From Cytobacillus firmus NBRC 15306 (GTDB taxonomy: Bacteria; Bacillota; Bacilli; Bacillales; Cytobacillaceae): DNA of 64,000 nucleotides. Position numbers and translations under genes: made by a program. The notes under the pieces were generated by a model. That model was not told the DNA's origin. It saw only the letters and a program-made list of their open reading frames with translations, and did no database searches. Within the stretch, counting starts at the first letter, position 1; every line of letters begins with the position of its first letter. Shown here in pieces: positions 19,916 through 29,308 of the stretch. Where the stretch lies: assembly GCF_001591465.1 (NCBI RefSeq), contig NZ_BCUY01000013.1:1-64000 (forward strand). The letters run 5' to 3'.

Positions 19916-21409
19916 ATGAGGAAATGGTTGAAGAATAAGCGGATTAAAGAGGATGTAGAGCATAAGGAATGGGAGCAATCCTTCATTAAATCCAAAGACT
20001 TTAAAAAAATCTTTTATTATAACCAAAAAACGAATGTGCGTTTTGGACTTACTTTCATGGCTACTTTAATCGATGAAAATATTATCCAGGATGGTATTCT
20101 CCCTAATTTGCTGGAAGACGAGTTCAGCGAAATCGAAGACATTAAACAGCTTGTTCCTGTGGCTGATGTACAGATTTGCGACGACCCTTCTTTAATTGAA
20201 CAAAAGCTGATGAATGGCTACGTCATGCTGACGATTGAGACAGAGCTCAAACATTTCGGCTTTATAGCTGCGCAAAAAGAAATAGTCAGAGGTCTCAGCC
20301 ACCCTGAGGTTGAGTTTTCTGTTATCGGTCCTAAGGAAGCCTTTGTAGAATCTATGGGCCAAAATTTGAATTTAATCCGGAAACGTCTGCCTGTAAAAGA
20401 ACTGATCATTGAAGAATTCACACTGGGAAGCCTGTCAAAGACTTCAGTCGCAATACTTTATATGGAAAATATCACGAATGAGGATAATGTAAACACTGTC
20501 AGGCAGAGACTTAAGAATGTGAAATTTGATGCCATCACAGACAGTTCCTATATTGTCCAGCTGATTAGCGACAACTCCAATTCCCCTTTCCCGCAGCTGC
20601 TTGATACAGAGCGGCCTGACAGGGTCGCGGGAATTTTGGCAGAGGGAAAAATCGCTATTGTGGTTGACGGCTCACCCCATGTATTAATAACGCCAACCAC
20701 TCTCGTTGAGTTTTTCAGCTCTTTTGAAGATTATTTTTTAAATTGGATATTATCTTCTTTTTTCCGGCTGATCCGTTTGTTCGCGGTTGCGTTTTCTATT
20801 CTGATTACACCTATTTATGTAGCAACTCTTTCATATCATTATGAACTCATTCCCAAGGATTTGATGAGTACTTTAATCACATCAAGGCGGGAGATTCCAT
20901 TTCCTCCTATTCTTGAAGCGCTGTTTCTGGAGCTTACGATTGAATTGCTTCGCGAGGCTGGGGCACGTCTTCCGACGAAGGTCGGCCAGACAATCGGTAT
21001 CGTGGGAGGAATTGTAATAGGAACTGCATCTGTAGAAGCAGGCCTGACGAGTAACGTCCTGCTTATTATTGTAGCCCTTGCAGCTCTCGCTTCCTTTACA
21101 ACACCTGTTTACAGAATGGGCAATACTATTCGTTTGCTTCGCTTTCCTTTTCTGTTTTTCGCAGAGTTATGGGGCCTGCTCGGAATTGTATTTTGCTTCT
21201 GTGTACTGTTGACTCATTTAACCAGGCTGACTTCACTTGGAAGGCCATTCCTTGAACCGCTCTACCCCCCTCGGGTGGTGGATATGAAGGATGCCCTTAT
21301 CCGGCTTCCATTTGAAAAACAATCCAAAAGGCCGATTTTCTTAAGGACTAAGAACCCTATCCGCTTTAACAAGAAAAAAGCAAAAAAGAAAAAAGATATT
21401 GATGAATAA
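19916..21409 (+). CDS. Spore germination protein, GerA (A-subunit) family
   Basis: A-subunit of a Ger germinant receptor, 497 aa. A hydrophilic N-terminal domain (about residues 1-235) is followed by PFPQLLDTERPDRVAGILAEG and about five to six membrane segments (residues 250-450), including LELTIELLREAGARLPTKVGQ, a GerA hallmark. Start at 19916 (MRKWLKNKR) after GGTGATTTACCT; the longer frame to 19796 abuts the upstream terminator. First gene of an A-B-C operon. The germinant cannot be named. Confidence 0.93.
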   Translation: MRKWLKNKRIKEDVEHKEWEQSFIKSKDFKKIFYYNQKTNVRFGLTFMATLIDENIIQDGILPNLLEDEFSEIEDIKQLVPVADVQICDDPSLIEQKLMNGYVMLTIETELKHFGFIAAQKEIVRGLSHPEVEFSVIGPKEAFVESMGQNLNLIRKRLPVKELIIEEFTLGSLSKTSVAILYMENITNEDNVNTVRQRLKNVKFDAITDSSYIVQLISDNSNSPFPQLLDTERPDRVAGILAEGKIAIVVDGSPHVLITPTTLVEFFSSFEDYFLNWILSSFFRLIRLFAVAFSILITPIYVATLSYHYELIPKDLMSTLITSRREIPFPPILEALFLELTIELLREAGARLPTKVGQTIGIVGGIVIGTASVEAGLTSNVLLIIVALAALASFTTPVYRMGNTIRLLRFPFLFFAELWGLLGIVFCFCVLLTHLTRLTSLGRPFLEPLYPPRVVDMKDALIRLPFEKQSKRPIFLRTKNPIRFNKKKAKKKKDIDE

Positions 21410-21463
21410 TGGAGCTGGTATCTGCACAGAGCGTTTTGAGATTATCATATGGAGGTGAACCAG

Positions 21464-22564
21464 ATGAAGGAACAGCCAATACCAGAGAGATTACAAATTT
21501 CCCCCTTTTTAGTATTTTACATGGTCATGTCTATACAAATCGGAATTGGCGTATTAGGGTATCAGAGGATTATTGCAATGGATGCAGGATACGATGCCTG
21601 GATATCCATATTATTTGCCGGCGGATGCATTCATGTAATTGTTTGGCTGATCTATAAAATCTGTGAGACTGCTGGCGGTGATATTGTAACTGCACATAAA
21701 TACGTCGCAGGAAACTTTATTGGCAAAGCACTCAGCGCCATTTTCATTGCCTATTTTATCCTGTTTTCTTTAACAGTACTAAGGACATTTATAGAAGTCA
21801 TACAGGTTTGGATGTTTCCGGAAATCAGCACCTTCTGGTTCTCCTTTGCCTTTATGGCACTTTGTGTATACATTATTTTTGGGGGATTTAGGACAGTCGT
21901 GGGTATCGCATTCTTTGGGCTTGTTTTGCCGGCCTACCTTCTCCTCACATTTGGCTGGGCGATTAAATTCTCCAACTTTTACAATCTGCTGCCCATTTGG
22001 GATCATTCCATAAAAGAGCTGCTTACTGCATCTTACCATATGTCCCTTGCTTTTATTGGGTTTGAAAGCATCATTTTTTTCTACCCTTTTATTAAAGAAC
22101 CAAAAAAATCACAGAAATGGGCTCATTTTGCCGTATTGACAACTACTATTATATACACGATTTTAGCCATCATTACCTTTGCCTATTTTTCCGAAGACCA
22201 GCTTTCTAAACAAATTTGGCCCAGCTTAACAATGTGGAAAATAGTTGAAATGCCCTTTGTTGAACGATTTGAATATATTGGGATTGCCAACTGGAACTTA
22301 ATCATTCTTCCTAATGTGTGCATATCCGTCTGGATCGCCTCAAGGCTCATTAAAAGGGTTTTTAATATCCGCCAGAAAGCGGGCGTGTTTTTTGTTGTAG
22401 CCGCAGTGCTATCCATTATAAATTTTTTGGATACAAGGAAAGAAATCAATACGCTTAATGACTATGTTGGTAAAATGGGATTTATTTTTAACTTTATTTA
22501 TATTCCTTTGCTTTTTGCTGCTGTCATGATGACCAAAAAGCTGAAAAAGGGGAAAAAGAAATGA
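21464..22564 (+). CDS. Spore germination protein, GerB family permease
   Basis: B-subunit of the receptor, 366 aa, APC-like membrane protein with about ten hydrophobic segments (for example ISPFLVFYMVMSIQIGIGVLG near the N-terminus). The ATG at 21464 follows GGAGGTGAACCAG. An in-frame ATG at 21449 lies within that ribosome binding site and is unlikely. The last four bases overlap the C-subunit start (ATGA). In characterised receptors this subunit forms the germinant pocket. Confidence 0.92.
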   Translation: MKEQPIPERLQISPFLVFYMVMSIQIGIGVLGYQRIIAMDAGYDAWISILFAGGCIHVIVWLIYKICETAGGDIVTAHKYVAGNFIGKALSAIFIAYFILFSLTVLRTFIEVIQVWMFPEISTFWFSFAFMALCVYIIFGGFRTVVGIAFFGLVLPAYLLLTFGWAIKFSNFYNLLPIWDHSIKELLTASYHMSLAFIGFESIIFFYPFIKEPKKSQKWAHFAVLTTTIIYTILAIITFAYFSEDQLSKQIWPSLTMWKIVEMPFVERFEYIGIANWNLIILPNVCISVWIASRLIKRVFNIRQKAGVFFVVAAVLSIINFLDTRKEINTLNDYVGKMGFIFNFIYIPLLFAAVMMTKKLKKGKKK

Positions 22565-23619
22565 AAAAACAGCTGCTTATCTGTCTTGTGCTGCTGCTTT
22601 CCGGCTGTGTGGACAAAGAAATATTGGATGAGATTAACATTGAAGTAGGGGTTGGCTACGATTTAGCAGAGGATTCAAAAGACAAATACAGAGGGACAGT
22701 ATTATTTCAGGAATTCCAGCCTGATAAAAGTGTGATAAACCGGACCTTTTCAGGAAGTGGAAAGCTCCGCCAAGATCTTTTATTAGATGTGACCCGGCAA
22801 TCATCTGAGCCCGTAGTGACAGGCGGGTTAAAGGTGGCCGTCTTCGGACCTGAGATTTCAAGAGAGGGGATCTATGACTTGATAGATTCTTTTCAAAGAG
22901 ACGCAAGTATAGGAGCACGGGTATTTGTTGTGACCTCTGAGGATAAAGCTGAAGATGTGATGAAGGGAGAGTATGGAACAAGGGGCAATTCAACTTACAT
23001 ATATAATTTGATACAGCATAATATTGATCATCGGGATATTCCGAAAACCAACCTTCACATTGTCTCCCGTGATTATTATGAGACAGGTAAAGATACTTTT
23101 CTTCCCCGCATCAAAAAGATTGCGGATGATAAAGTGGAGATAATTGGAGTCAGCCTTTTCGACAAGGATAAGGAGGTAGAAATTCTGCCTTTAAAGGATT
23201 TGTTCTTTTTTAAACTGCTGGTTGACAAATATAGTCAAGGAAATTTCGATGTTAAGTTAGAAAAAGGAAATCTTGCTGCTGTTAAGAGTATTAAATCCAA
23301 ACATAAAATTAAAATTATTGATAATCACGCTTCCATTAACATTAATATTGAAGGCATTATCCGTGAGTATACCGGCAGAAAGCTGACTTCAGAAGTGGTT
23401 AATGACGTTGAAAAAAAACTGGAGAAAAAGGTTGAAAGGGAATGCCTCAAGCTGCTGAAGCAGTTTCAGGAGCTTGGAATCGATCCAGTTGGGCTGGGCC
23501 AAATTAAAAAAACACAGCATCGGAAATTTGATTATAAAAAGTGGGAGGATGAATATAAAACGCTTGAATTTGATGTAAAATGCAATGTCGATGTCGAAGA
23601 AACCGGCATTATTGAGTAA
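22561..23619 (+). CDS. Spore germination lipoprotein, GerC family
   Basis: C-subunit, 352 aa lipoprotein. The signal peptide LICLVLLLSGCVDKE has a clear lipobox (Cys at about residue 18) and continues WDxREI-like as ILDEINIEVGVGYDL. The C-terminal half carries the GerAC three-domain features (VNDVEKKLEKKVERECLKLLKQFQELGIDPVGLG). Its start overlaps the B-subunit stop as ATGA. Expected to be anchored to the spore inner membrane. Confidence 0.92.
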   Translation: MKKQLLICLVLLLSGCVDKEILDEINIEVGVGYDLAEDSKDKYRGTVLFQEFQPDKSVINRTFSGSGKLRQDLLLDVTRQSSEPVVTGGLKVAVFGPEISREGIYDLIDSFQRDASIGARVFVVTSEDKAEDVMKGEYGTRGNSTYIYNLIQHNIDHRDIPKTNLHIVSRDYYETGKDTFLPRIKKIADDKVEIIGVSLFDKDKEVEILPLKDLFFFKLLVDKYSQGNFDVKLEKGNLAAVKSIKSKHKIKIIDNHASININIEGIIREYTGRKLTSEVVNDVEKKLEKKVERECLKLLKQFQELGIDPVGLGQIKKTQHRKFDYKKWEDEYKTLEFDVKCNVDVEETGIIE

Positions 23620-23643
23620 GAGCGGGCTGTATTAAGCCCGCTC
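23620..23643 (+). terminator. Terminator of the ger operon
   Basis: GAGCGGGCT/AGCCCGCTC stem followed by TTTCTATTT, directly after the GerC-type stop codon. Confidence 0.85.
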
Positions 23644-23650
23644 TTTCTAT

Positions 23651-24823
23651 TTAATCACTAGTCGAGAACATATATTTTTTATAATGGTAGCGAATGGAGA
23701 AAATCAGCCCCATGGCCAGCATATTCCCCATCAGCGAGCTTCCTCCATAGCTGATGAAAGGAAGCGGAATGCCTGTGATGGGCAAAAGGCCGATGGTCAT
23801 TCCGATATTTTGAAAGACATGGAATGTAACCATGCTGATAACACCTACACAAATATAGGTGTAGAAATTGTTCTTCGTTTCCATGCCAATCTTGGTAATA
23901 TGGTAAATCAGCAGAAAGAAAAGGCTGACAACAATGCTTGCCCCTACAAAACCAAATTCTTCACCTACAATACTGAAAATAAAGTCGGTATGGCTTTCCG
24001 GCAAATAGACCTCCCTCGTTCCATATCCTTTCCCGCTTGTTTCCCCGGATCCAATGGCAAGGAGAGAACGCGTCAGCTGAAATCCGGTTGAACTTTGGTA
24101 ATTATAGGGGTCAATCCAGGAATAGATGCGTGCAAACTGATATTCCTTTACTCCCAGATACTTCTCAAGGATATCCGGATGCCATAAAACAAAATATAAA
24201 ATGGTGCCTGCAAAAGCCGCTCCTGTTCCAAATATAGGGGCCAGCAGCTTCCAGCTGATTCCTGAAATGAAGATCATGCCAAGCATGATTGCCAGAAATA
24301 CAAGGCTTGTCCCTAAATCGGGCTGCTGCATAACCAGCAGCAGGGGCACCATTGTTAATCCAGCCAATTTAATCAGCAGCCATAAATCAGTCTGCATGGT
24401 TTTGTATTGATTTTTTTGATGATGCTCGTCGATCGTTTTTGCCAATACCAAAATAATGAACACTTTAACAAGCTCAGCTGGCTGAAGGGAACCCATCCCC
24501 GGAACCTTGTACCATGCTTTTGCCCCATTAATGACAGGGGCTATGCTTGCTGGCGCCACAACCAGGAATCCAAGCAGTACAATGCCCAGGCCATACACAT
24601 ACCAGGAAATCTTCTTCAGCTGATCGGAATCCAGTGTGATTACCGCAGCGATGATTCCTGTTCCAACGGCATACCAGACAACCTGCTTCAAAAGGAAGTT
24701 TTCTGTATATTGTCCTGTTGTTTGTGCGCTGTAAATAGATATGGCACTTACCAGGAATAGCAGCATCAAGATTAATACTAAGCCCCAATCCAGCTTAGGG
24801 GGTGTATATCGATTTGAGGTCAT
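23651..24823 (-). CDS. FtsW/RodA/SpoVE (SEDS) family glycosyltransferase
   Basis: Polytopic SEDS protein of 390 aa, peptidoglycan polymerase family acting with a class B PBP. The conserved NGAKAWYKVPGMGSLQPAELVKVFIILVLA and the C-terminal FQNIGMTIGLLPITGIPLPFISYGGSS are present. The ATG at 24823, 7 bases after AAAGGAG, is preferred to one two codons earlier. It is most like RodA (elongation) in length, but a paralogue cannot be excluded. Convergent with the ger operon. Confidence 0.9.
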   Translation of the reverse strand: MTSNRYTPPKLDWGLVLILMLLFLVSAISIYSAQTTGQYTENFLLKQVVWYAVGTGIIAAVITLDSDQLKKISWYVYGLGIVLLGFLVVAPASIAPVINGAKAWYKVPGMGSLQPAELVKVFIILVLAKTIDEHHQKNQYKTMQTDLWLLIKLAGLTMVPLLLVMQQPDLGTSLVFLAIMLGMIFISGISWKLLAPIFGTGAAFAGTILYFVLWHPDILEKYLGVKEYQFARIYSWIDPYNYQSSTGFQLTRSLLAIGSGETSGKGYGTREVYLPESHTDFIFSIVGEEFGFVGASIVVSLFFLLIYHITKIGMETKNNFYTYICVGVISMVTFHVFQNIGMTIGLLPITGIPLPFISYGGSSLMGNMLAMGLIFSIRYHYKKYMFSTSD

Positions 24824-25073
24824 GATCATTCTCCTTTAAAAAACAAAAACCATTTGCCTTTAGCTTTTAAGGCATAACGGAACAGCGCAAGGAATAGGAT
24901 ATGTACGTCACATTATTCCTCGCTACAATATTTCATTATATTTTTTATAGAGATAAATCACAACTTCTAAAAGCGAATGGTTATTATTTCAAATTTTTAC
25001 GATTACTGAGAATAGATATTTACGGCCATATTCAGCATAGTCTAAGATACTCTTTATTCGAATACAAAGGGTA

Positions 25074-25856
25074 TTAAGACCCGGTTTTAAACTCCCCGCT
25101 GAAATATCTCACTTTTATATCATCTCTCATCCACTCGAGATTATTAGGCACCTGAGGGATGCTGTAGCCGATGAAAATAGGCGTTGTAATATAGCGCGGA
25201 ACAATCTTCGCGTAAATCTCCCTGCCCAGCTTGTAGAAAAACAAGTTATAACTATTGCTTGGGAAAGGGAAGGCATTCAGAATATAATGGGCAGCAGTCT
25301 GAATACATTTCGCAAAGTACGGAATATCATCCTGATCGGCAAGCTTCACATTGAATTCATAAAAGCCTATTCTCGGGGAAGTCGATAAAGTGAACACCGT
25401 GCCGCTTTCCTCATGAATGAGGAGCCCTTCAAAATCCTGCGCCTGAATTTTTTCCTTGTAATCTATATTTTTTAATCCCACAATCTGCATATGCGGGTGA
25501 GCGATACTTCCCCCGGATAATGGGCCATGGTTTTTGAAAAATAATACAGACTCATATTCCCCGCTTTCTTCCATTAGCAGCCAATGCTTTAAACCAAATG
25601 AAATTAACTTGACCAAATGCTCCTCAGGGTAAAACGACAGCTCACCGTCACATTGATCCGTTTCAATCAGCACCGTCTGATAGGAGTTTTCAAGAACAGG
25701 AAACTTATTTTTCAGCAAAATGATTGAATCCTCAACGGCAATGATATCCATCAGCTCCTCCCTTGCACAAAAAGGGCAGCTGATATCCTTATTCCGAATG
25801 CTATTAGGCTTTTGGACCCCAATTCCCGTATTAAAATGCAAATGTGTATCTGACAT
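25074..25856 (-). CDS. GalT/HIT-superfamily protein (DUF4931-like)
   Basis: A 260-aa protein resembling galactose-1-phosphate uridylyltransferase. It has ISCPFCAREEL, a possible zinc CxxC near the N-terminus, and the HPHMQ (H-x-H-x-Q) nucleotidyl-transfer motif in GGSIAHPHMQIVG. It is shorter than true GalT (about 350-500 aa), so substrate specificity is uncertain. AGGTGTCAGAGAG precedes the ATG. Monocistronic. Confidence 0.78.
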   Translation of the reverse strand: MSDTHLHFNTGIGVQKPNSIRNKDISCPFCAREELMDIIAVEDSIILLKNKFPVLENSYQTVLIETDQCDGELSFYPEEHLVKLISFGLKHWLLMEESGEYESVLFFKNHGPLSGGSIAHPHMQIVGLKNIDYKEKIQAQDFEGLLIHEESGTVFTLSTSPRIGFYEFNVKLADQDDIPYFAKCIQTAAHYILNAFPFPSNSYNLFFYKLGREIYAKIVPRYITTPIFIGYSIPQVPNNLEWMRDDIKVRYFSGEFKTGS

Positions 25857-26064
25857 CTCTCTGACACCTGCTTTTCTGTAATCTCTCCTTTTATATTATC
25901 ACGAAACCGGGATTGGGGTATCTGTGCCAGTTTCTTTGGTCCTCTTGATCGAAGTTGCTCTTGGGGCTCGGGGAGGGGTTCTGACTTTCAGAGGCTTTTT
26001 CCGGGGTTTTGTGTCCGATGTTTCCATCAAGACTGAATTAAAAAATCCCCCTCCAATTAAAAAT

Positions 26065-26091
26065 CAGCGGGGATATTAATCAACCCCGCTG
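26065..26091 (-). terminator. Terminator of the YtkA-like lipoprotein gene
   Basis: CAGCGGGG/CCCCGCTG hairpin followed on the minus strand by ATTTTTAATT. Confidence 0.85.
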
Positions 26092-26099
26092 AAAAGTTT

Positions 26100-26864
26100 T
26101 TATTGCACCGTTAATTCAGTTTCTGAGTGCTCGTGAATGTCGTCGCCTTTTTCCACATGTGTCGTGATGGTGTATGTGCCTGCATTTGTAAACTGATGGC
26201 CGGCTGTGTAATTGCCCGGCTCTGTTTCAGACATATTCACCCATTGAGGTGTTGCACCATTCAGTGAGATTTCAAGCTTTACTTTAGCATCCGCCAGCGG
26301 TTCCCCTTCGTTTTCAACCAAGGCAGATAATTGTGTTTGTTCGTTCGCATGGATTTGGTCAGGGGCCTGCAGCTCAATGGATACCTCACCGCCATGCCCG
26401 TGAGAGTGGCCTTCTTCATGGCTCTCATTTTCCTGATCATGCCCCGTTCCTGAGTCCTCCGCTTTTGCTTCACCAACTTGTACCGAAACCATTGGCATGG
26501 TATGCTGGCTCCTTGCCGTAACATGGGACTGAACATAGTAGAGGCCTTCCTCAGTAAAAGTATGATCAGCAGTATATTTACCCTCTGAGCCGTGCTTTGC
26601 CTCTATCATTTCACCGTTTTCTTTTTGTCCTTCCTGCCAGATTTCAAACTTCACCTCATCCGCATCTGTTACAGCCTCATCGCCTTGTTTGACAGTGACA
26701 GCAAGGGCTGCCTCCTCGCCAGGGTTCATAGTTTCAGGCACCTCGATGACAGCTTCAATAATTTGCGGCACTTCACCGTTTTTTGCAGGCTTTTCTTCTT
26801 CTGATTGGCTGCACCCGCCAAGAACAAGTAACCCCGCCATTATGCTGAATAATATCTTTTTCAA
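26100..26864 (-). CDS. Two-domain YtkA-like lipoprotein with His-rich linker
   Basis: Secreted lipoprotein of 254 aa. The signal peptide ends LVLGGCSQSEEE (lipobox Cys about residue 17). Two beta-sandwich YtkA-like domains follow (about residues 35-130 and 160-254; each ends in a GxYTAxHxFxxxGxYxxxxHV pattern). They are separated by an acidic, His-rich linker (HEEGHSHGHGG) that could bind metal. The start is a TTG at 26864 after AGAGGGACATTCAA; the frame to 26921 lacks a ribosome binding site. Copper or other metal handling is plausible but unproven. Confidence 0.82.
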   Translation of the reverse strand: MKKILFSIMAGLLVLGGCSQSEEEKPAKNGEVPQIIEAVIEVPETMNPGEEAALAVTVKQGDEAVTDADEVKFEIWQEGQKENGEMIEAKHGSEGKYTADHTFTEEGLYYVQSHVTARSQHTMPMVSVQVGEAKAEDSGTGHDQENESHEEGHSHGHGGEVSIELQAPDQIHANEQTQLSALVENEGEPLADAKVKLEISLNGATPQWVNMSETEPGNYTAGHQFTNAGTYTITTHVEKGDDIHEHSETELTVQ

Positions 26865-27159
26865 TTGAATGTCCCTCTCTTTATCTATATTGTTCTTTGA
26901 TAAGATAACTATAATAGCCATTTGTGATAAAACAATGAAATCTTTTCAAAAAATAAAAGGACCTTTCAGGCCATTTAAGATTTAGTACAAAGGATTTCTT
27001 TTAATATGTATTTTATACTATATGGATGCAAGATCATTCAGGACCACTTTTTTGTCCTCTTCTTTCGTGATATCTTCTGTAGCCTCTTTTATATTAAGGA
27101 AATCCCCTATCTTCTAAATCAGCTTATCCGTCATATATTTAGAGAGTGGAGGGATTTAT

Positions 27160-28293
27160 ATGAATTCTAAATTAAATGTCCATTCTATTTTCTTTTATAT
27201 AAACAGCTGGCTTTTCAGTATTTGTGCCGTAGTGGCACTAGCCGGGGCTATTACGCTTTATCCGGCTGCCTTTTCTTCGTCACATATGAATGTGCTGCTG
27301 AAGGATATTAAAGCCGGCCAGCTCTTCATTCACTTTTTGAAAGCTGAAAACCATTATTTTTATAAGGAAGCTCCTGCTGATAGCTACTCCCTGTCCGGAA
27401 CCCTTTTTAAGCTGGCAACCAACACACAGCCGCAGGATATTAGAACGTTCCTTGGCCGGGAGCTTCCTGGTTTTTCGATTTTTGATACCGGTATTGCCGT
27501 TGCCGGAGAGGGTACCGATTTTACCAACCTGCCAGTGGAATCTGCCCCTCCTCTTGAAGTTCTTTTAAAAGAAAAAGAACTGGCCATGAATAACGGCCAA
27601 AATGAGGAAAATGCTGCTCCCCCGGTAATTCCTGACGAAAAAGGGGTTTTCATTTACCATTCCCACAGCTGGGAATCGTTTGCTCCGTTATTAAAAGATG
27701 TAAAGAATACAGATGAGGCCGTCAGTCCCAATGAACAGGTGAATGTTATTGCTGTCGGGAAAAAGCTTAGTGAAGAACTGGCCAGAAAAGGCATAGGTGC
27801 TGAGCATGATAAAACCAACATAGCCGCAGAACTGAAAAAGAAGGGCTGGAACTGGGAAAATTCCTATACGATGTCCAGAGAAACGGTTCAAACTGCCATG
27901 ACAGAGAATAAAGATGTTAAATTCCTAATCGATATTCACAGAGATTCGCTGCCCCGCGGGAAAACAACCGCATTAATTGGCCAGGAGCCATACGCCCGAC
28001 TGTTTTTTGTCGTCGGCAAGGAGCACAAAAACTATGAGCAGAACTTAAAAGTGGCTACTGAGCTCCACCAGGCACTGGAAGTAAAATATAAGGGAATTAG
28101 CAGGGGGGTCATTGTGAAAGGAAAAAGTGAAGGCAACGGCATATACAACCAGGATCTTTCCGAACGGGCCCTTCTGATGGAGTTCGGAGGTGTGGAAAAT
28201 AATTTGGATGAACTGAATAATTCCATTAAAGCATTTGCGGATGTGTTCAGTGATTATTACTGGAAGGCAGAGCCGGTCAATGCGAAAGATTAG
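27160..28293 (+). CDS. SpoIIP-family sporulation protein
   Basis: A 377-aa protein of the SpoIIP amidase/endopeptidase family, which strips septal peptidoglycan during engulfment. One N-terminal membrane segment (about residues 10-35) is followed by an external domain. That domain carries IYHSHSWESF and LIDIHRDSL, the zinc-ligand histidines, and LLMEFGGVENN. GGAGGGATTTAT precedes the ATG. It is not next to gpr, the usual spoIIP neighbour, so it may be a second family member rather than SpoIIP itself. Confidence 0.88.
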   Translation: MNSKLNVHSIFFYINSWLFSICAVVALAGAITLYPAAFSSSHMNVLLKDIKAGQLFIHFLKAENHYFYKEAPADSYSLSGTLFKLATNTQPQDIRTFLGRELPGFSIFDTGIAVAGEGTDFTNLPVESAPPLEVLLKEKELAMNNGQNEENAAPPVIPDEKGVFIYHSHSWESFAPLLKDVKNTDEAVSPNEQVNVIAVGKKLSEELARKGIGAEHDKTNIAAELKKKGWNWENSYTMSRETVQTAMTENKDVKFLIDIHRDSLPRGKTTALIGQEPYARLFFVVGKEHKNYEQNLKVATELHQALEVKYKGISRGVIVKGKSEGNGIYNQDLSERALLMEFGGVENNLDELNNSIKAFADVFSDYYWKAEPVNAKD

Positions 28294-28477
28294 CGCTTGT
28301 CATTATTGTCTCCTGTTTACTTTTTTCAGCACCTATTTTCTTTACCTTCTGTTTGGCATAAGCACGATAACGGCTGCCTGCCTGTTTTCAGGAATTACCC
28401 TCTCCATTATCAATTTAATAGAGGATGAAATGAAGGCATTCAGACAGGAACACAATGGCCGATACAGGAAAAAATAA
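28280..28477 (+). CDS. Small membrane protein, unknown
   Basis: A possible 65-aa protein (MRKISACHYCLLF) with two hydrophobic stretches and a basic C-terminus, starting 14 bases before the SpoIIP-family stop in another frame. The ribosome binding site is weak (AAGGCAGAG, 10 bases upstream). The overlap suggests coupling if it is real. Not recognised. Confidence 0.45.
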   Translation: MRKISACHYCLLFTFFSTYFLYLLFGISTITAACLFSGITLSIINLIEDEMKAFRQEHNGRYRKK

Positions 28478-28529
28478 TTGTTTTCTGCTTTAATAGTAGA
28501 TAATGAAGCAGAAAATAGGAGTGATTAAA

Positions 28530-29276
28530 GTGAAATTGGCTATTATAACAGGCGCATCAAAAGGGTTAGGAGCTTCCATTGCCAGGAGAATGATGACTGA
28601 AGGAACAGGAATCATATCTGTATCAAGGACCGAAAACCCGGAATTGGCGAAACTTGCTGCAGAGAACCACGTATTCTACGCTCAATATTTCTGCAACCTG
28701 TCCTCACCGGATGAGCTTGAATCTGTTTTCAGCAAACTGACAGCACTATTGCAGGAAAAACAGCCGGAGACCGTATATGTATTTAACAACGCAGGGGTCA
28801 TTGATCCAATCGGTACAGCCGGGAATCTCAATCATGCGGCATTTATACAAAATGCTCACGTTAATCTGATTGCTCCCATTATGATTTCGAACATCCTGCT
28901 GCGTGAAGTTTCAAGTGATATGGTCATTGTCAATATTACTTCAGGCGCTGCGGAAAGGCCCATACAGGGGTGGAGTGCATACTGCAGCACAAAAGCCGGA
29001 ATAAATATGTTCACGGAAACTGCTGCATTGGAATTGCAGACAGCAGGAAGCAGCCATAAGATTATTGCCTTTAGCCCAGGTGTCATGGACACAGATATGC
29101 AGAGAACCATTCGTTCTTCAGCGAAGGAAGCATTTCATGATCTGGAGAAATTCCAGGAATATAAGGAGAAAGGAATGCTAAGGGATACGGAAACTGTGGC
29201 AAACGCATTGGTCGGCCTGCTGCTGCATAAGGAGATTGAGAGCGGAAAAGTATATTATGTAAACGACTTAATTTAA
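28530..29276 (+). CDS. yueD: SDR oxidoreductase, YueD-like benzil reductase
   Basis: Short-chain dehydrogenase of 248 aa with cofactor motif TGASKGLGASIAR, NNAG (in VYVFNNAGVIDP), the catalytic YxxxK in WSAYCSTKAG and SPGVMDTDMQ. It resembles B. subtilis YueD, an NADPH-dependent (S)-benzoin-forming benzil reductase of the sepiapterin-reductase type. Start is a GTG at 28530 after AGGAGTGATTAAA. The natural substrate is unknown. Confidence 0.85.
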   Translation: MKLAIITGASKGLGASIARRMMTEGTGIISVSRTENPELAKLAAENHVFYAQYFCNLSSPDELESVFSKLTALLQEKQPETVYVFNNAGVIDPIGTAGNLNHAAFIQNAHVNLIAPIMISNILLREVSSDMVIVNITSGAAERPIQGWSAYCSTKAGINMFTETAALELQTAGSSHKIIAFSPGVMDTDMQRTIRSSAKEAFHDLEKFQEYKEKGMLRDTETVANALVGLLLHKEIESGKVYYVNDLI

Positions 29277-29284
29277 ATATGTTA

Positions 29285-29307
29285 AAAGCCGGCTGCGGGC
29301 CGGCTTT
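29285..29307. terminator. Bidirectional terminator
   Basis: AAAGCCGGC/GCCGGCTTT stem between the convergent yueD-like and Usp-like genes. Confidence 0.8.
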
Positions 29308-29308
29308 C

